Shown here piece by piece: positions 19,227 to 30,900 of a DNA stretch of 64,000 nucleotides. Position 1 is the stretch's first letter. Each line of letters begins with the position of its first letter. The notes beneath the pieces were generated by a model. It ran no database searches, was not told where the DNA came from, and saw only the letters and a list, made by a program, of their open reading frames with translations. This stretch comes from Microglena sp. YARC. Its lineage: Eukaryota; Chlorophyta; Chlorophyceae; Chlamydomonadales; Chlamydomonadaceae. The stretch spans positions 12,937,610 through 13,001,609 of the forward strand of contig CM039462.1 of assembly GCA_022414725.1 (NCBI GenBank), read 5' to 3'. The position numbers were made by a program, and so were the translations under genes.

Positions 19227-21656
19227 TTGCGCCCGGTTACGCAATTGCGCAGAACACAACCGATAACGTTAAATCTCCTGCTTCTATATATTGAACCCTC
19301 CACCCCACCCACCCAGCGTTACCAACCTCACGCCACTGTTACTGACGCAGACTACGAGGCGGATTCCATTGGGGACCTGGAAGGAAACCAATGGTGGGCG
19401 TGGCCCACGCAGACCGAAGGCAGTCACGCGCACCAAGCATGGGGCTGCCCCAGCAGTGATGCCACCTGGTCAGCACGCCACTACTTGTGCAAATCCTGGA
19501 TCCGTCACTCTTCCACCTCTAAATTTTACCGTGCATATAGAATAACTCCCACCTCACACCCTGACAGGATCCACGAGGCCATGACATCCCCCGACAGCAG
19601 CGCACCTGCACCACCGGCGCGCCTGCTCCACCTTACCTACGGATCCCAATACAAAGCCCTGCACATTACGATCTGGTGGGGCAAGCGCTCCTACAACGAC
19701 GACAAACTAGTCACTTCCACTGTTGTCCACGTTCAATGGGCCCCAACCATCATGCACAACGAACATATCAACTCCTACACACACATGGGATACAGCATCC
19801 ACCACAGCACACCTCTTACCTCCACTACTTCCACCATACATTGGAAACCCCAATCTCACCATGCGTCTCACCTTGTTGAACTTTTGGGACAACCAGCATA
19901 CGACCAATTAACCCACACTTTTAAAACTACTCCCCCATTAACCACACACCTCAACCCTAGGAAGGACACCCACCTTACTAACCTTCAACAACAAGGCCAA
20001 TGGGCCACCTCCCCAGGATTTAATGCTGACAACCACAACCTTGTTCACAAACTTCTGAAAATTGACACACACGACAGGCACCCAGACTGGGACATTCAAC
20101 CACCCGCAGCCTACATTATACAAACAGGCATCCTCACCACTCTGGATGACCAATCCACACACACACACACCAACGTTTCATATCTTTATAACCCCACTGG
20201 TCACTGTCTTGGGCACATTCCCAACGACAGACTTACCTCTCTCAAACAAAACTATGACCACTTCAAAAATCACCACCCTACCAAATGGAACCAACTGACC
20301 CAAGGAGGGACATATCACACTGACTTAGCTGCCCTCTTCACCAGATACAGAGCTGCTCCTGCCGCCACCAACACTCTTTCTCCCCTCCTCTACCAAGCTG
20401 CAGCTGCCCTGGGCATTACTCACCATCGTACTTCTAACCCTCTTAGCTACGACCAAGGCCTCACCAGCTTCTCTTCTACCAGCCCTGCTGATCAGCTCTT
20501 TGGCTCTAACCAAGACCCCTTCCTTACCATCTGGACTGGGGGCTCCCTGGTGGACATTCCCAACTCCACTACACAAGCACACCAAGCTCTGAGGTGGGCC
20601 CTAGCCAGTGCTGACCATGCTGAAAATATTCTCAGCCCTACCTGCACCCTGATGCTCCTTCCTGACGACCTTGCTGCCCCCTACAAAACTCTCCTCCACC
20701 ACTCATGGATTCACTATATTGACTCTAGACCACAGTCTGAATTTTATATCACCTCTGAAATCTGGCTTGGCAGCAAATCTCACACTCCACCCTCCACCCA
20801 AAAACTGCACCTCATCCTTATATGCAACCCCCACAGCCAAGATACCTACTTTCCTAAACTCCAAGATTTTATGAACCAATGGACATACTACATGCAAAGC
20901 CTCTCCTCATCTTGGGAGCCCTCTAATATCACACCACCTCCCACTCTTACCTCCTCTGACATTGTAATTACCTACCCACGGAAACTCAAATCTCTTGTCA
21001 AAAAACCCCGGCAAACTCTACTCCACCAACACCCTCCTCCCTCTCTTCTTACCACTACTCACCCATGTCTCCACCTAGCTACCCCCTCCTCAGGCCTCCA
21101 GGTCTACGCAGATGGTAGCCTAATAAAAGGTAAACCAGGGCACCCTAGCAAAATAGGTGCTGCAGTATATGTCCCGGCTGCAGGACAAAGCTACACCATC
21201 AACCCTGGGGGAATAGGGGCCACCAAAACTAACAACAGGGCAGAACTGGTAGCCATCCACCAAGCCCTTCTCAACATTGACTATGACAAATCTCTTGCAC
21301 TCCATACAGACAGCCTCTGCTCTCTTCAACTTATTAAAAAAATGATTCATGACCCTACCACAACAAACCGTTCTATTCATACTGAACTACTGCAATCAAT
21401 TCAAAAACACCTCATTCAACGCATCCTGCATGGCTCCTACACCACTCTTTGTAAAGTCCGTTCCCACACAGGTATCCTTGGAAATGACAGGGCAGACATT
21501 CTGGCACGCAAGGCAGCTAAGCACCCTGCCTCCACCAATTTTACTGACAACACTGGGGAAATCCCCCGCCACAATGTCTACTGGCCCACAGTTCAACCTC
21601 CTCGCACACCCATGGGAGATATTCCCCCACGCATCCTAGCACCTAACCTTACATAA
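19227..21656 (+). pseudogene. LINE ORF2: linker and RNase H domain (809-codon open frame)
   Basis: The last third is a type I RNase H domain: VYADGSLIKGK (first Asp), NNRAELVAIHQAL (Glu), LALHTDSLCSLQLIKK (second Asp) and KVRSHTGILGNDRADILARK (His and final Asp). All catalytic acidic residues are present. The preceding roughly 550 residues are unrecognised. Of the LINE pieces this is the best preserved. Confidence 0.85.
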
Positions 21657-22434
21657 GGTATCACCTCTAACCTGCCCACTAGCTGCCACCTTGGCCAACA
21701 CCCTCTTAAAGGGATTTATGCAACCACCTGGGCTGATAACACTCCCCACCAACTTCCTCATGCAAGTAACAAATTTTGGACCTCAACCCTTATCCAACAT
21801 AAAACTAAATTCCACATCCTTAAAGCCCGCTGGGGTAGACTGTGGAACCGTAAACTTGCATTCCGCTGGAAACTCCCTTATATTACCAGCACTCACCCAC
21901 CCACGAACTCCCTATGCCCCATCTGCCACACCTGTGAGGACGGAGCGGGCCACATCCTGGCGGGCTGCACACACCGGACTTTCAAGGGGCTCTATATCAA
22001 GAGACATGACGCCGCAGTGCGACTCATCCACAAGGCCATTTGCACGGGAGCCCTGGGATCCGCAGAATGATCATGGACGCTGGCAAGGAAGAGGACCTCC
22101 CCAGGGGGGTCCTGGGTAAACGTCTCCCTGACTGGCTACGCCCCTCCACTATTACTGTAGAGGACTGGAAGAGAATGAGACTGACCTCGCCGTCCTACCT
22201 GACATAGACTCTCCTACCTGTATGGCTGATAAAGAACTCTGGGTTCTTGAGCTTGGATACTGCTCTGATACCAACCATGCTACTAAGTTTATCACTAAAC
22301 ACGCCCAGCATGTTGAATTAGTAAATGGCCTTAGATCGGCTGGATACCTCGTTCACTACGAAGTTTATCACCGTTGGAACAACTGGTACTATTCCAACCT
22401 CTTTTTTGACTTCCATGACCACACTTGGACTTAA
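21657..22434 (+). pseudogene. LINE ORF2 C-terminus: zinc finger and terminal domain
   Basis: In a shifted frame the segment at about 21900-21985 reads LCPICHTCEDGAGHILAGC, a C-x2-C-x(n)-H-x4-C zf-RVT-type finger. From 22222 another frame reads ELWVLELGYCSDTNHATKF and YLVHYEVYHRWNNWYYSNLF to a stop at 22434. The pieces are separated by indels. Confidence 0.6.
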
Positions 22435-22867
22435 GAGATCGTGTGCCCTTAAACTGGCGGACACAGTCCACTCCCACCATCACTAGCTTTCAGAGTATTT
22501 TACAGTGCAGACGTTTTATGGAAGCACACCCCGGGTCGATACCCGGGGACTAGCGCACAGACCGTGCCCCCCCTCAGGTTTTGTCTTGCCAGCTGCATTG
22601 TGCTGGTGCTTCCCAACCGGGGTGAAAAAACCCCGTATTAAGCTGCACCGGCATGATGTGGCCACGATGCCTGCCGGTCAGGCATCGGTGGTGATTCTTT
22701 TTACTGAGGTGGCCCTTCGGTGACTGTAGCTAGCTCCGGCTTACGCTATGGTGTCCTTAACTTCACGTCCTGTGAGTAACGGTATTACACGGATGTAACA
22801 ATTTCAATTTCAATTTCTACCTGGCTGGGCCTACGAGGGCTGTCTCCAATACGCCGGTAAGGGTTAG

Positions 22868-23330
22868 GCCTATGATTTGTGACGTCTGACCACGGATCTA
22901 TGCAGTGGAATAGCAATCTGACTTCAGCTTCGCATTCTAAAGATGATGTATGGGAGGAAGAGGATGTTGCGAAGCTTCCAAGGGGGTGGGGGTGGGGTAC
23001 TACCATGGCTGCATGGGTGGGTCTGGGGCACTGCAATGGCTGTACAGGTGGGGCTGGTGTACTGCCATGAGGGTATGAGTGGGTTTGGGGCACTGCCATA
23101 GCTGCATGGTTTGAAGTGATGCACTGCCGTGGTGTAGAGCATTGCCATGGGGGTGGGAGTGGGGCACTACCATGGCTGTATGGGGGGGGGGGGGGGGGGG
23201 GGAGGCACTGCCGTGAATGTATGCCTGCGTGTTGGTGGTGCACTGTCATGAGTTTATGGGTGGGGTCAGGCACTGCCATAGCTGTGGTGGTGGTGGGTGG
23301 TGGTGGTGGTGGGGGGGGCACTGCTATGCA
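22868..23330. repeat. GGGGCACTGCCATGGCTG minisatellite
   Basis: Irregular units of about 30-45 bp built on GGGGCACTGCYATGGCTGYA, broken by a roughly 26-base G-run (23177-23203) and TGG runs. Long proline-rich minus-strand frames are artefacts. Confidence 0.8.
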
Positions 23331-23700
23331 CCGGTATATAATTGGTAGTTTCTATGCAACCAAGAAGGCGTGCCACCAGGGAAATGTTTCAACCCCGATA
23401 TGTCGCAGATGCCCGCTAATACACGTTTTGTGGCGATTTTGTCCATTGGGCGCCCTGGTGTGAGAATCGTTTTCGGATTTCAAAAGCTTGGCTGGAGTAT
23501 TGGGCGTGCAAGATAATACAAGTTCACGGATTGCATAGTGACTGGCTTGGGCATCAGGCACCCGATAATACAATGTTTCGGCAGTCCGAAGTCTCTGGCA
23601 CTAACCAGGGTTCTACTTGACAGTTGACACGCAAGGTTTTAAAAAGCACAAAAAAGTCGAGCGAAAGAGGCAGTTTTTAAAAGGCAGTTATGTGCTGATT
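23331..23700. other. Intergenic, no gene supported
   Basis: Mixed-composition sequence between the minisatellite and the family C MITE. A minus-strand frame (23352-23573) shows no recognisable motif. Confidence 0.45.
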
Positions 23701-23701
23701 G

Positions 23702-23891
23702 CAGGGTACTTCGAAGCGCGCGCTTTTCCGCGCTGCCTTTTTGAGCCCCACTACTCGTTTCACGCAGTTTTTTGCAACCCCCTGTGGACGCAGCAAGCAA
23801 ATTTTGCGCTTTTTGCACCACAAAGCGCAGTTTGTTTGTTTGTTTCAAGTGCGCTAAAGCGCTGGCCAATTTGGTCAATGGAAGTACTCTG
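23702..23891. mobile_element. hAT-like MITE family C, complete copy
   Basis: Termini CAGGGTACTTC and GAAGTACTCTG (10 of 11 inverted match) are flanked by a perfect 8-bp duplication gctgattg (23694-23701, 23892-23899). At 190 bp it is non-coding. The interior has GCGCGCGCTTTTCCGCG and AATTTGGTCAATG. Confidence 0.85.
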
Positions 23892-23908
23892 GCTGATTGT
23901 GCTCGTAG

Positions 23909-24140
23909 ATGTTTTGGCGGAGCCTCCCCTTCAAGGGGGAGGGAGCCCCCCATGGTAACCCATGTATCCTTTTGTGCGTCCGCCAATCAAAAATTGAAGC
24001 CTGACACGTCAGCCAACTGTCTCATAACTAACTGGCTTCTGTCAGCTCCATTGTTGCCACCTGCCGTTCTGTTGCCAACACAATCCGCAAATTATCCGCA
24101 TCACTTGCAACGCTGCATAGGACTTGTCAAGGCAGTTGCG
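23909..24140. repeat. Dispersed repeat B copy
   Basis: Runs from TTTTGGCGGAGCCTCCCC through GACACGTCAGCCAACTGTC to GCAACGCTGCATAGGACTTG. The GGCGGAGCCCCC..GGGGGCGGGAGCCCCC part can form a strong hairpin. Other copies: 5637, 14590, 31709, 39893 and 41026. I see no terminal inverted repeats, so its class is open. Confidence 0.75.
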
Positions 24141-24291
24141 CTTTTAAGGCAACCCAAAAGGACCAAATGTAGTACCCTGACGAGAACTTGAACTTGAACT
24201 TGGATTTGGTTACCTGGCTCAAGCCTGATATGGCTGCTCGTTGAATGTTAAATTAGCGTGTATGTCATCATTGCACAACACCACGCATATC

Positions 24292-24402
24292 AGTTTTTTT
24301 TTTTTTTGCTTTGTGGGTGCTTTTTCTTTTTGTTTGAAGCACAGAGTCTCATACACCCTCGCGGTGTCAAGTAGACTTTAACATGTAATGTAATGTAATC
24401 AG
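24292..24402 (+). mobile_element. LINE 3' end, same family as 4010-4935
   Basis: A T-run, GCTTTGTGGGTGCTTTTTC, the CGCGGTGTCAAGTAGAC hairpin and ATGTAATGTAATG tail, matching 4868-4935 closely. Confidence 0.75.
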
Positions 24403-24422
24403 GATGCTAGGCGGACCATGGG

Positions 24423-24514
24423 TAAGGATCGGCATATCATATGATGTTGACCAAAGGCGAGTATGATATCATATGATGCCATGATATCATGTGATGTCAT
24501 ATTGCTGTTCCCTA
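24423..24514. mobile_element. hAT-like palindromic MITE, copy 4 (short)
   Basis: Starts TAAGGATCGGCATATCATAT and ends CATATTGCTGTTCCCTA. At 92 bp it is an internal-deletion derivative. Flanks accatggg/accacacg match poorly, so the target duplication has decayed. Confidence 0.65.
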
Positions 24515-24646
24515 ACCACACGTATATTGGCGTAATGGGGTTCTTGTTTGGACAGAGATTTGGCTATGGGCAGTTGTGATAGTGCTCTTCATATCGCACA
24601 GCTCCCCATGTTATTCACGTAGCACAACAAACCACATAATAGGAAA

Positions 24647-24943
24647 CTAGGTAAACCATGGCGATGTTGGTGTGTTGGGGTCCTTGTTGGGACAGGGATT
24701 TGGTTTCGGACAGTTCTGGCAATCCTTGTGCTGTCCCTCATCATCAGGGTCGCTGTACTCGCTCCCAGGCAAGGCGAGGCAGCTGGCTGTGTCCTCGTCA
24801 TCTAGATCTATCAGCTGCGTGGGGCAGCTGGTAGATGTGTTTGCAATCAATCTCATGGAGTCCATCCATTCTGGTGTCATGTGCTCCCCATATATGGCGG
24901 TGATATGGCACCACACGCCATGCACCAACATATGAGACTGGAC
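24647..24943 (-). CDS. FkbM gene exon 4 (terminal)
   Basis: Acceptor CTTCAG|GTCCAGTC. It reads VQSHMLVHGVWCHITAIYGE, HMTPEWMDSMRLIANTS and QLIDLDDEDTASCLALPG, then a Pro/Asn/Cys-rich tail to TAG. The LDDE near the end is typical of algal FkbM-like proteins as I recall them. Four upstream copies of its first 14-15 codons follow within 600 bases. Confidence 0.7.
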   Translation of the reverse strand, partial: VQSHMLVHGVWCHITAIYGEHMTPEWMDSMRLIANTSTSCPTQLIDLDDEDTASCLALPGSEYSDPDDEGQHKDCQNCPKPNPCPNKDPNTPTSPWFT

Positions 24944-27900
24944 CTGAAGTGGTGGTGGTGGTGGTGGTGGTGGTCATGGTTATGGAGTTGGTCGTGTTTG
25001 ATGGTGGTGGTGGAATATTTAGGTGGTGGTGGTGGATATGGCACCACACGCCATGCACCAACATGTGAGACTGAACCTGACGTGGTGGTGGTGGTGGTGG
25101 TGGAGTTGGTCTTGGTGATGGTGGTGGTGGATATAGGTGGTGGTGGTGGATATGGCACCACACGCCATGCACCAACATGTGAGACTGAACCTGAAGTGGT
25201 GGTGGTGGTGGTGGTGGAGTTGGTCTTGGTGATGGTGGTGGTGGATATAGGTGGTGGTGGTGGATATGGCACCACACGCCATGCACCAACATGTGAGACT
25301 GAACCTCTGGTGGTGGTGGTGGTGGAACCCAGAGGTGGTGGTGTTGAAATCAAGAGGTGGAAGTAGTGGTGGTGGTGGTGGTAGTGTTGGTGGAATCCAG
25401 AAGTGGTGGTGGTGGTAGTGGTTTTGGAGTTGGTTGTGGTGATGGTGATGGTGTGGAATTTATATGTGGTGGTGGTGGACATGGCACCACACGCCATGCA
25501 CCAACATGTGAGACTGAAACTCATGTCTAGGCACTCGATGTCAGACTGCACACAAGATGGTGGTGGTGGTGATGGTGGTGGTGGAATCCAGAGGTGGTTA
25601 GTGGATGTGGTGGTGGATATGGCACCACACACAGTGAGAACAAAAGTGGGGATGTACCTTTGTGCCGTCTTGGCGCTCGATATCAGTCTTCACACAAGGT
25701 GGTGGTGGAGGTGATGGTGGTGGTGGAATCCAGAAGTGGTGGTAGTGGATGTGGTGGTGGATATGGCACCACACACAGTGAGAACGAAGGTGAGGATGTA
25801 CCTTTGTGCCGTCTTGGCGCTCGATATCAGTCTTCACACGAGGTGGTGGTGGTGGTGGTGGTGGTGATGGTGGTGGAATCCAGAGGTGGTGATGGAGGTG
25901 GTGGTGGTGGTGGAGGTGGTGGTGGTGATGGTGGTGGTGTAATCCAGAGGTGGTGGTGGTGGTGGTGGTGTAATCCAGAGGTGGTGATGGTGGTGAAATC
26001 CAGAGGTGGTGATGGAGGTGGTGGTGGTGGTGGAGGTGGTGGTGGTGATGGTGGTGGTGGAATCCAGAGGTGGTGGTGGTGGTGGTGGTGTAATCCAGAG
26101 GTGGTGATGGAGGTGAAATCCAGAGATGGTGATGGAGGTGGTGGTGGTGATGGTGGTGGGATCCAGAGGTGGTGGTGGTGGTGGTGGTGGATATGGCGCA
26201 CCACAGTAGGAACAAAGGTGGGACTGTAACTTCGTGGCTTGGCGCTTGATGTCAGACTTCACGCAAGGTGGTGGTGGTGGTGGTGGCGATGGTGGTGGTG
26301 GAATCCAGAGGCAGTGGTGGAGGTGGTGGTGATGGAGGTGTTGGTGGTGGCGGTGGTGATGGTGGTGGAATCCATAGGTGGTGATGGAGGTGGTGTGTGT
26401 GTGTGTGGGGGGGGGGGGGGGGCAATCCAGAGGTGGTGGTGGATATGGCACCACACACACAATGAGAACAAAGGTGGGACTGTGCCTTCATGTTTTGGCG
26501 CTCTATGTCAGACGCCATGACGATGGTGATGGTGGTGGTGGTGGTGGTGGTGATTGTGGTGGTGGTGGTGGTGATTGTGGTGGTGGTGGTGGTGATTGTG
26601 GTGGTGGTGGTGGTGGTGGTGGTGGTGGTGGTGATTGTGGTGGTGGTGGTGGTGGTGGTGGTGGTGATTGTGGTGGTGGTGGTGGTAGTGGTAGTGGTGG
26701 TGGTGGCGGCGGTGGTGGTGGTGGTGGTGGTGATTGTGGTGGTGGTGGTGGTGGTGGTGGTGGTGGTGGTGGTGGTGGTGGTGGTGGTGATTGTGGTGGT
26801 GGTGGTGGTGATTGTGGTGGTGGTGGTGGTGATTGTGGTGGTGGTGGTGGTGGTGGTGGTGGTGGTGAATAACGGAGGTGGTTTTAGTGATGATGGTGGA
26901 ATCCAAAGGTGGTGGTGGTAGTGATGGTGGTGGTGGTGGTGGTGAAATCCAGAGGTGGTGGTGGTGGTGGTGATGGTGGTGGTGGTGGTGACATCCAGAG
27001 GTGGTGGTGGTGGTGGTGATGGTGGTGAAATCCAGAGGTAGTGGTGATGGTGATGGTGGTGGAATCCAGACGTGGTGGTGGTGGTGGTGGTGGCAGTGGT
27101 GGTGGTGATGGGGGTGGTGCCACACAAAGTGAAATTCATGTGCGAGGGTACCTTCATGTCTTGGCGCTCATTGTCAGATTTGTTGTTGTGTGCAACGTGT
27201 CGCTATCCTGTCAAGCATGGCAACGCATGGGTCTAGCTGAACTAGTCAGAAATGTCCCCTCGACCCCCCAAGGCTCCGCGCTTCGAGCTCTGCGGGGTTT
27301 GAGGGGCAAGTATTGCACTGGGGTCGCACCAAGTTGCTCAATTTATGAGGTTTCCCATGGGTAAAAACAGTGACTGTGAGCAAAAGTGTGAGACTGCACC
27401 TTCATGTCTTAGTGCTTCATGTCAGACTTCATGACGATGGTGATTGTAGTAGTGAAGGTGGTGGTGAAATCCATAGGTGGTGGTGGTGATGGTGGTGGAA
27501 TCCATAGGTGGTGATGGAGGTGGTAGTGATGGTGGTGGTGGTGAAATCCAGAGGTGGTGGGCCTTAATGTCTTAGCACTTTATGTCAGACTTTATGCCGA
27601 TGGTGATTGTTTTTTGTGCAATGCGTTGCCATTCCGTCGATGCATGGCGACGCAGGGGTCTGGCTAAACCTGTCGCAAGTAGAAAAGGTGAATGCAAGTT
27701 AAAAAAAGGGGGATGGTGCCTTTATGCCTTGGCGCTCAAAGTCAGGCTTGATGGCGATAATGCTTTTTTTTGTGCAATGCGTTGCCATTCCGTCGATGCA
27801 TGGCGACGCAGGGGTCTGGCTAAACTAGTCGCAAGTAGACAATAAAAAGTGAGTTCAAGTTTAACAATGGGTGATGGGTAAGAAAGGGCTTCTTGGCGCT

Positions 27901-30900
27901 TGATGTCAGACTTTTGTGCACGAATGTTGTGGTGCTCAATTTGCAACGCGTCCCACGAAAAACAAAAAAGGGACTGTGATAAAACATGTGACATTGTGCC
28001 TTCATGTCTTGGCGCTCGATATCAGATTTCACGCGAGGTGGTGATGGTGGTGGTGATGTGGTGGTGATGATGGTGGTGGTGGTGGTGGTGGTGGTGACAG
28101 TGGTGGTGGTGGTGACAGTGGTGGTGGTGGTGATGGTGGTGGAATCCATAGGTGGCGGTGGTGGTAATAGGGCGGGCTCTACAAAAAATGCGATACCATA
28201 CCTTTCATACCATACCTTATATTGAAGCTGCATAATACTTGGCTGCTAACATCCTTCCAAGTACCGGCCAGCCACTTGCTAGTACCGCCCAAAGGGCCGT
28301 GGCTAGCTAATGGAGCTGGCTGGATGCTACCATGCGTAGCCCCCAAAAGAAACAGTGCTAGAACGACCATTTGCAATCTCTTGATAAACTAGCAAACTCG
28401 CATGAAACGCATGTAAAGAATAAGGGCGACCATTAGCAAGCTGATGATGCGCTAGTGAAGCCACTACACATGGCGCTCGATGCCAGACTTCACGCGAGGT
28501 GGTGCTGATGGTGGTGTAATGAGGTGGTTATGGAGGTGGTTCTGATGGTGGTGTAATCCAGAGGTGGTTGTGGAGGTGGTGCTGATGGTGGTGTAATCCA
28601 GAGGTGGTTATGGAGGTGGTGCTGATGGTGGTGTAATGAGGTGGTTATGGAGGTGGTGCTGATGGTGGTGTAATCCAGAGGTGGTTATGGAGGTGGTGCT
28701 GATGGTGGTGTAATCCAGAGGTGGTTATGGAGGTGGTTCTGATGGTGGTGTAATCCAGAGGTGGTTATGGAGGTGGTGCTGATGGTGGTGTAATCCAGAG
28801 GTGGTTATGGAGGTGGTTCTGATGGTGGTGTAATCCAGAGGTGGTTATGGAGGTGGTGCTGATGGTGGTGTAATCCAGAGGTGGTTATGGAGGTGGTTCT
28901 GATGGTGGTGTAATCCAGAGGTGGTTATGGAGGTGGTGCTGATGGTGGTGTAATCCAGAGGTGGTTATGGAGGTGGTTCTGATGGTGGTGTAATCCAGAG
29001 GTGGTTATGGAGGTGGTGCTGATGGTGGTGTAATCCAGAGGTGGTTATGGAGGTGGTTCTGATGGTGGTGTAATCCAGAGGTGGTTATGGAGGTGGTGCT
29101 GATGGTGGTGTAATCCAGAGGTGGTTATGGAGGTGGTTCTGATGGTGGTGTAATCCAGAGGTGGTTATGGAGGTGGTGCTGATGGTGGTGTAATCCAGAG
29201 GTGGTTATGGAGGTGGTTCTGATGGTGGTGTAATCCAGAGGTGGTTATGGAGGTGGTGCTGATGGTGGTGTAATCCAGAGGTGGTTATGGAGGTGGTTCT
29301 GATGGTGGTGTAATCCAGAGGTGGTTATGGAGGTGGTGCTGATGGTGGTGTAATCCAGAGGTGGTTATGGAGGTGGTGCTGATGGTGGTGTAATCCAGAG
29401 GTGGTTATGGAGGTGGTGGTGTACTCCAAAGGTGGTGGTAGTGATGAAATCCAGATGTGGTGGTGGAGGTGGTAGTGGTGGTGGTGTAATCCAGGGGTGG
29501 TGGTGGAGGTGGTGGTGTAATCCAAAGGTGGTGGTGGAGGTGGAGGTGGTGGTGGAGGTGGAGGTGGAAGTGGTGGTGGTGGTGGTGGTGGTGGTGGGTG
29601 GTGGTGGAACCCATAGGTGGTGGTGGAGGTGGTGGTGTACTCCAAAGGTGGTGGTAGTGATGTAATACAGAGGTTGTGATGGAGGTGGTGGTGGTGGTGG
29701 AATCCAGAGATTGTGGTGGTGGTGGTGGAATCCAGAGGTGGTGGTGGTGGTGGAATCCAGAGATTGTGGTGGTGGTGGTGGAATCCAGAGATTGTGGTGG
29801 TGGTGGTGGAATCCAGAGATTGTGGTGGTGGTGGTGGAATCCAGAGGTGGTGGTGGTGGTGGAATCCAGAGATTGTGGTGGTTGTGGTGGAATCCAGAGA
29901 TTGTGGTGGTGGTGGTGGTGGAATCCAGAGATTGTGGTGGTGGTGGTGGAATCCAGAGATTGTGGTGGTGGTGGTGGAATCCAGATGGTGGTGGTGGTGG
30001 AATCCAAGAGATTGTGGTGGTGGTGGTGGAATCCAGAGATTGTGGTGGTGGTGGTGGAATCCAGAGATTGTGGTGGTGGTGGTGGAATCCAGAGGTGGTG
30101 GTGATGGTGGAATCCAGAGATTGTGGTGGTGGTGGTGGAATCCAGAGATTGTGGTGGTGGTGGAAATCCAGAGGTGGTGGTGGTGGTGGAATCCAGAGAT
30201 TGTGGTGGTGGTGGTGGAATCCAGAGGTGGTGGTGGTGGTGGTGGTGGAATTCAGAGGTGGTGGGGGAGGGTGGTGGTGGAATCCAGAGATTGTGGTGGT
30301 GGTGGTGGAATCCAGAGATTGTGGTGGTGGTGGTGGAATCCAGAGATTGTGGTGGTGGTGTGGAATCCAGAGATTGTGGTGGTGGTGGTGGAATCCAGAG
30401 GTGGTGGTGGTGGTGGAATCCAGAGATTGTGGTGGTGGTGGTGGAATCCAGAGGTGGTGGTGGTGGTGGAATCCAGAGATTGTGGTGGTGGTGGTGGAAT
30501 CCAGAGATTGTGGTGGTGGTGGTGGAATCCAGAGGTGGTGGTGGTGGTGGAATCCAGAGATTGTGTGGTGGTGGTGGTGGAATCCAGAGGTGGTGGTGGT
30601 GGTGGAATCCAGAGATTGTGGTGGTGGTGGTGGAATCCAGAGGTGGTGGTGGTGGTGGAATCCAGAGATTGTGGTGGTGGTGGTGGAATCCAGAGATTGT
30701 GGTGGTGGTGGTGGAATCCAGAGGTGGTGGTGGTGGTGATGGTGGTGGAACCCAGTGGTTGTGGTGGTGACGGTGGTGGAATGCAGAGGTGGTGGTGGTG
30801 GAATCCAGAGGTGGTGGTGGTGGTGATGGTGGTGGCGGTGGTGATTGTGATGTTGGTGGTGATGGTGGAGATGTTGGTGGTGATTGTGGTGGAATCCACA

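Larger units (their letters stand above)
16143..22816 (+). mobile_element. 5'-truncated LINE (EN-RT-RNaseH) with (CAATTT)n tail
   Basis: An 8-bp duplication CTACCTGG flanks it (16135-16142 and 22817-22824). The left end starts inside the endonuclease domain. The right end is a roughly 380-base 3' UTR (from about 22435) closed by three CAATTT repeats. The same 3' end, in reverse, occurs at 40730-40834 and 50845-50986, each with its own target-site duplication. The coding region is split over several frames, so this copy is inactive. APE-type endonuclease plus RNase H points to an I/Jockey-like or related clade. Confidence 0.9.

Noticed and set aside
19227..21656. Treating the 809-codon frame as an active host gene
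   Set aside because: It is the RNase H-containing part of a LINE whose RT and endonuclease are frameshifted and truncated.
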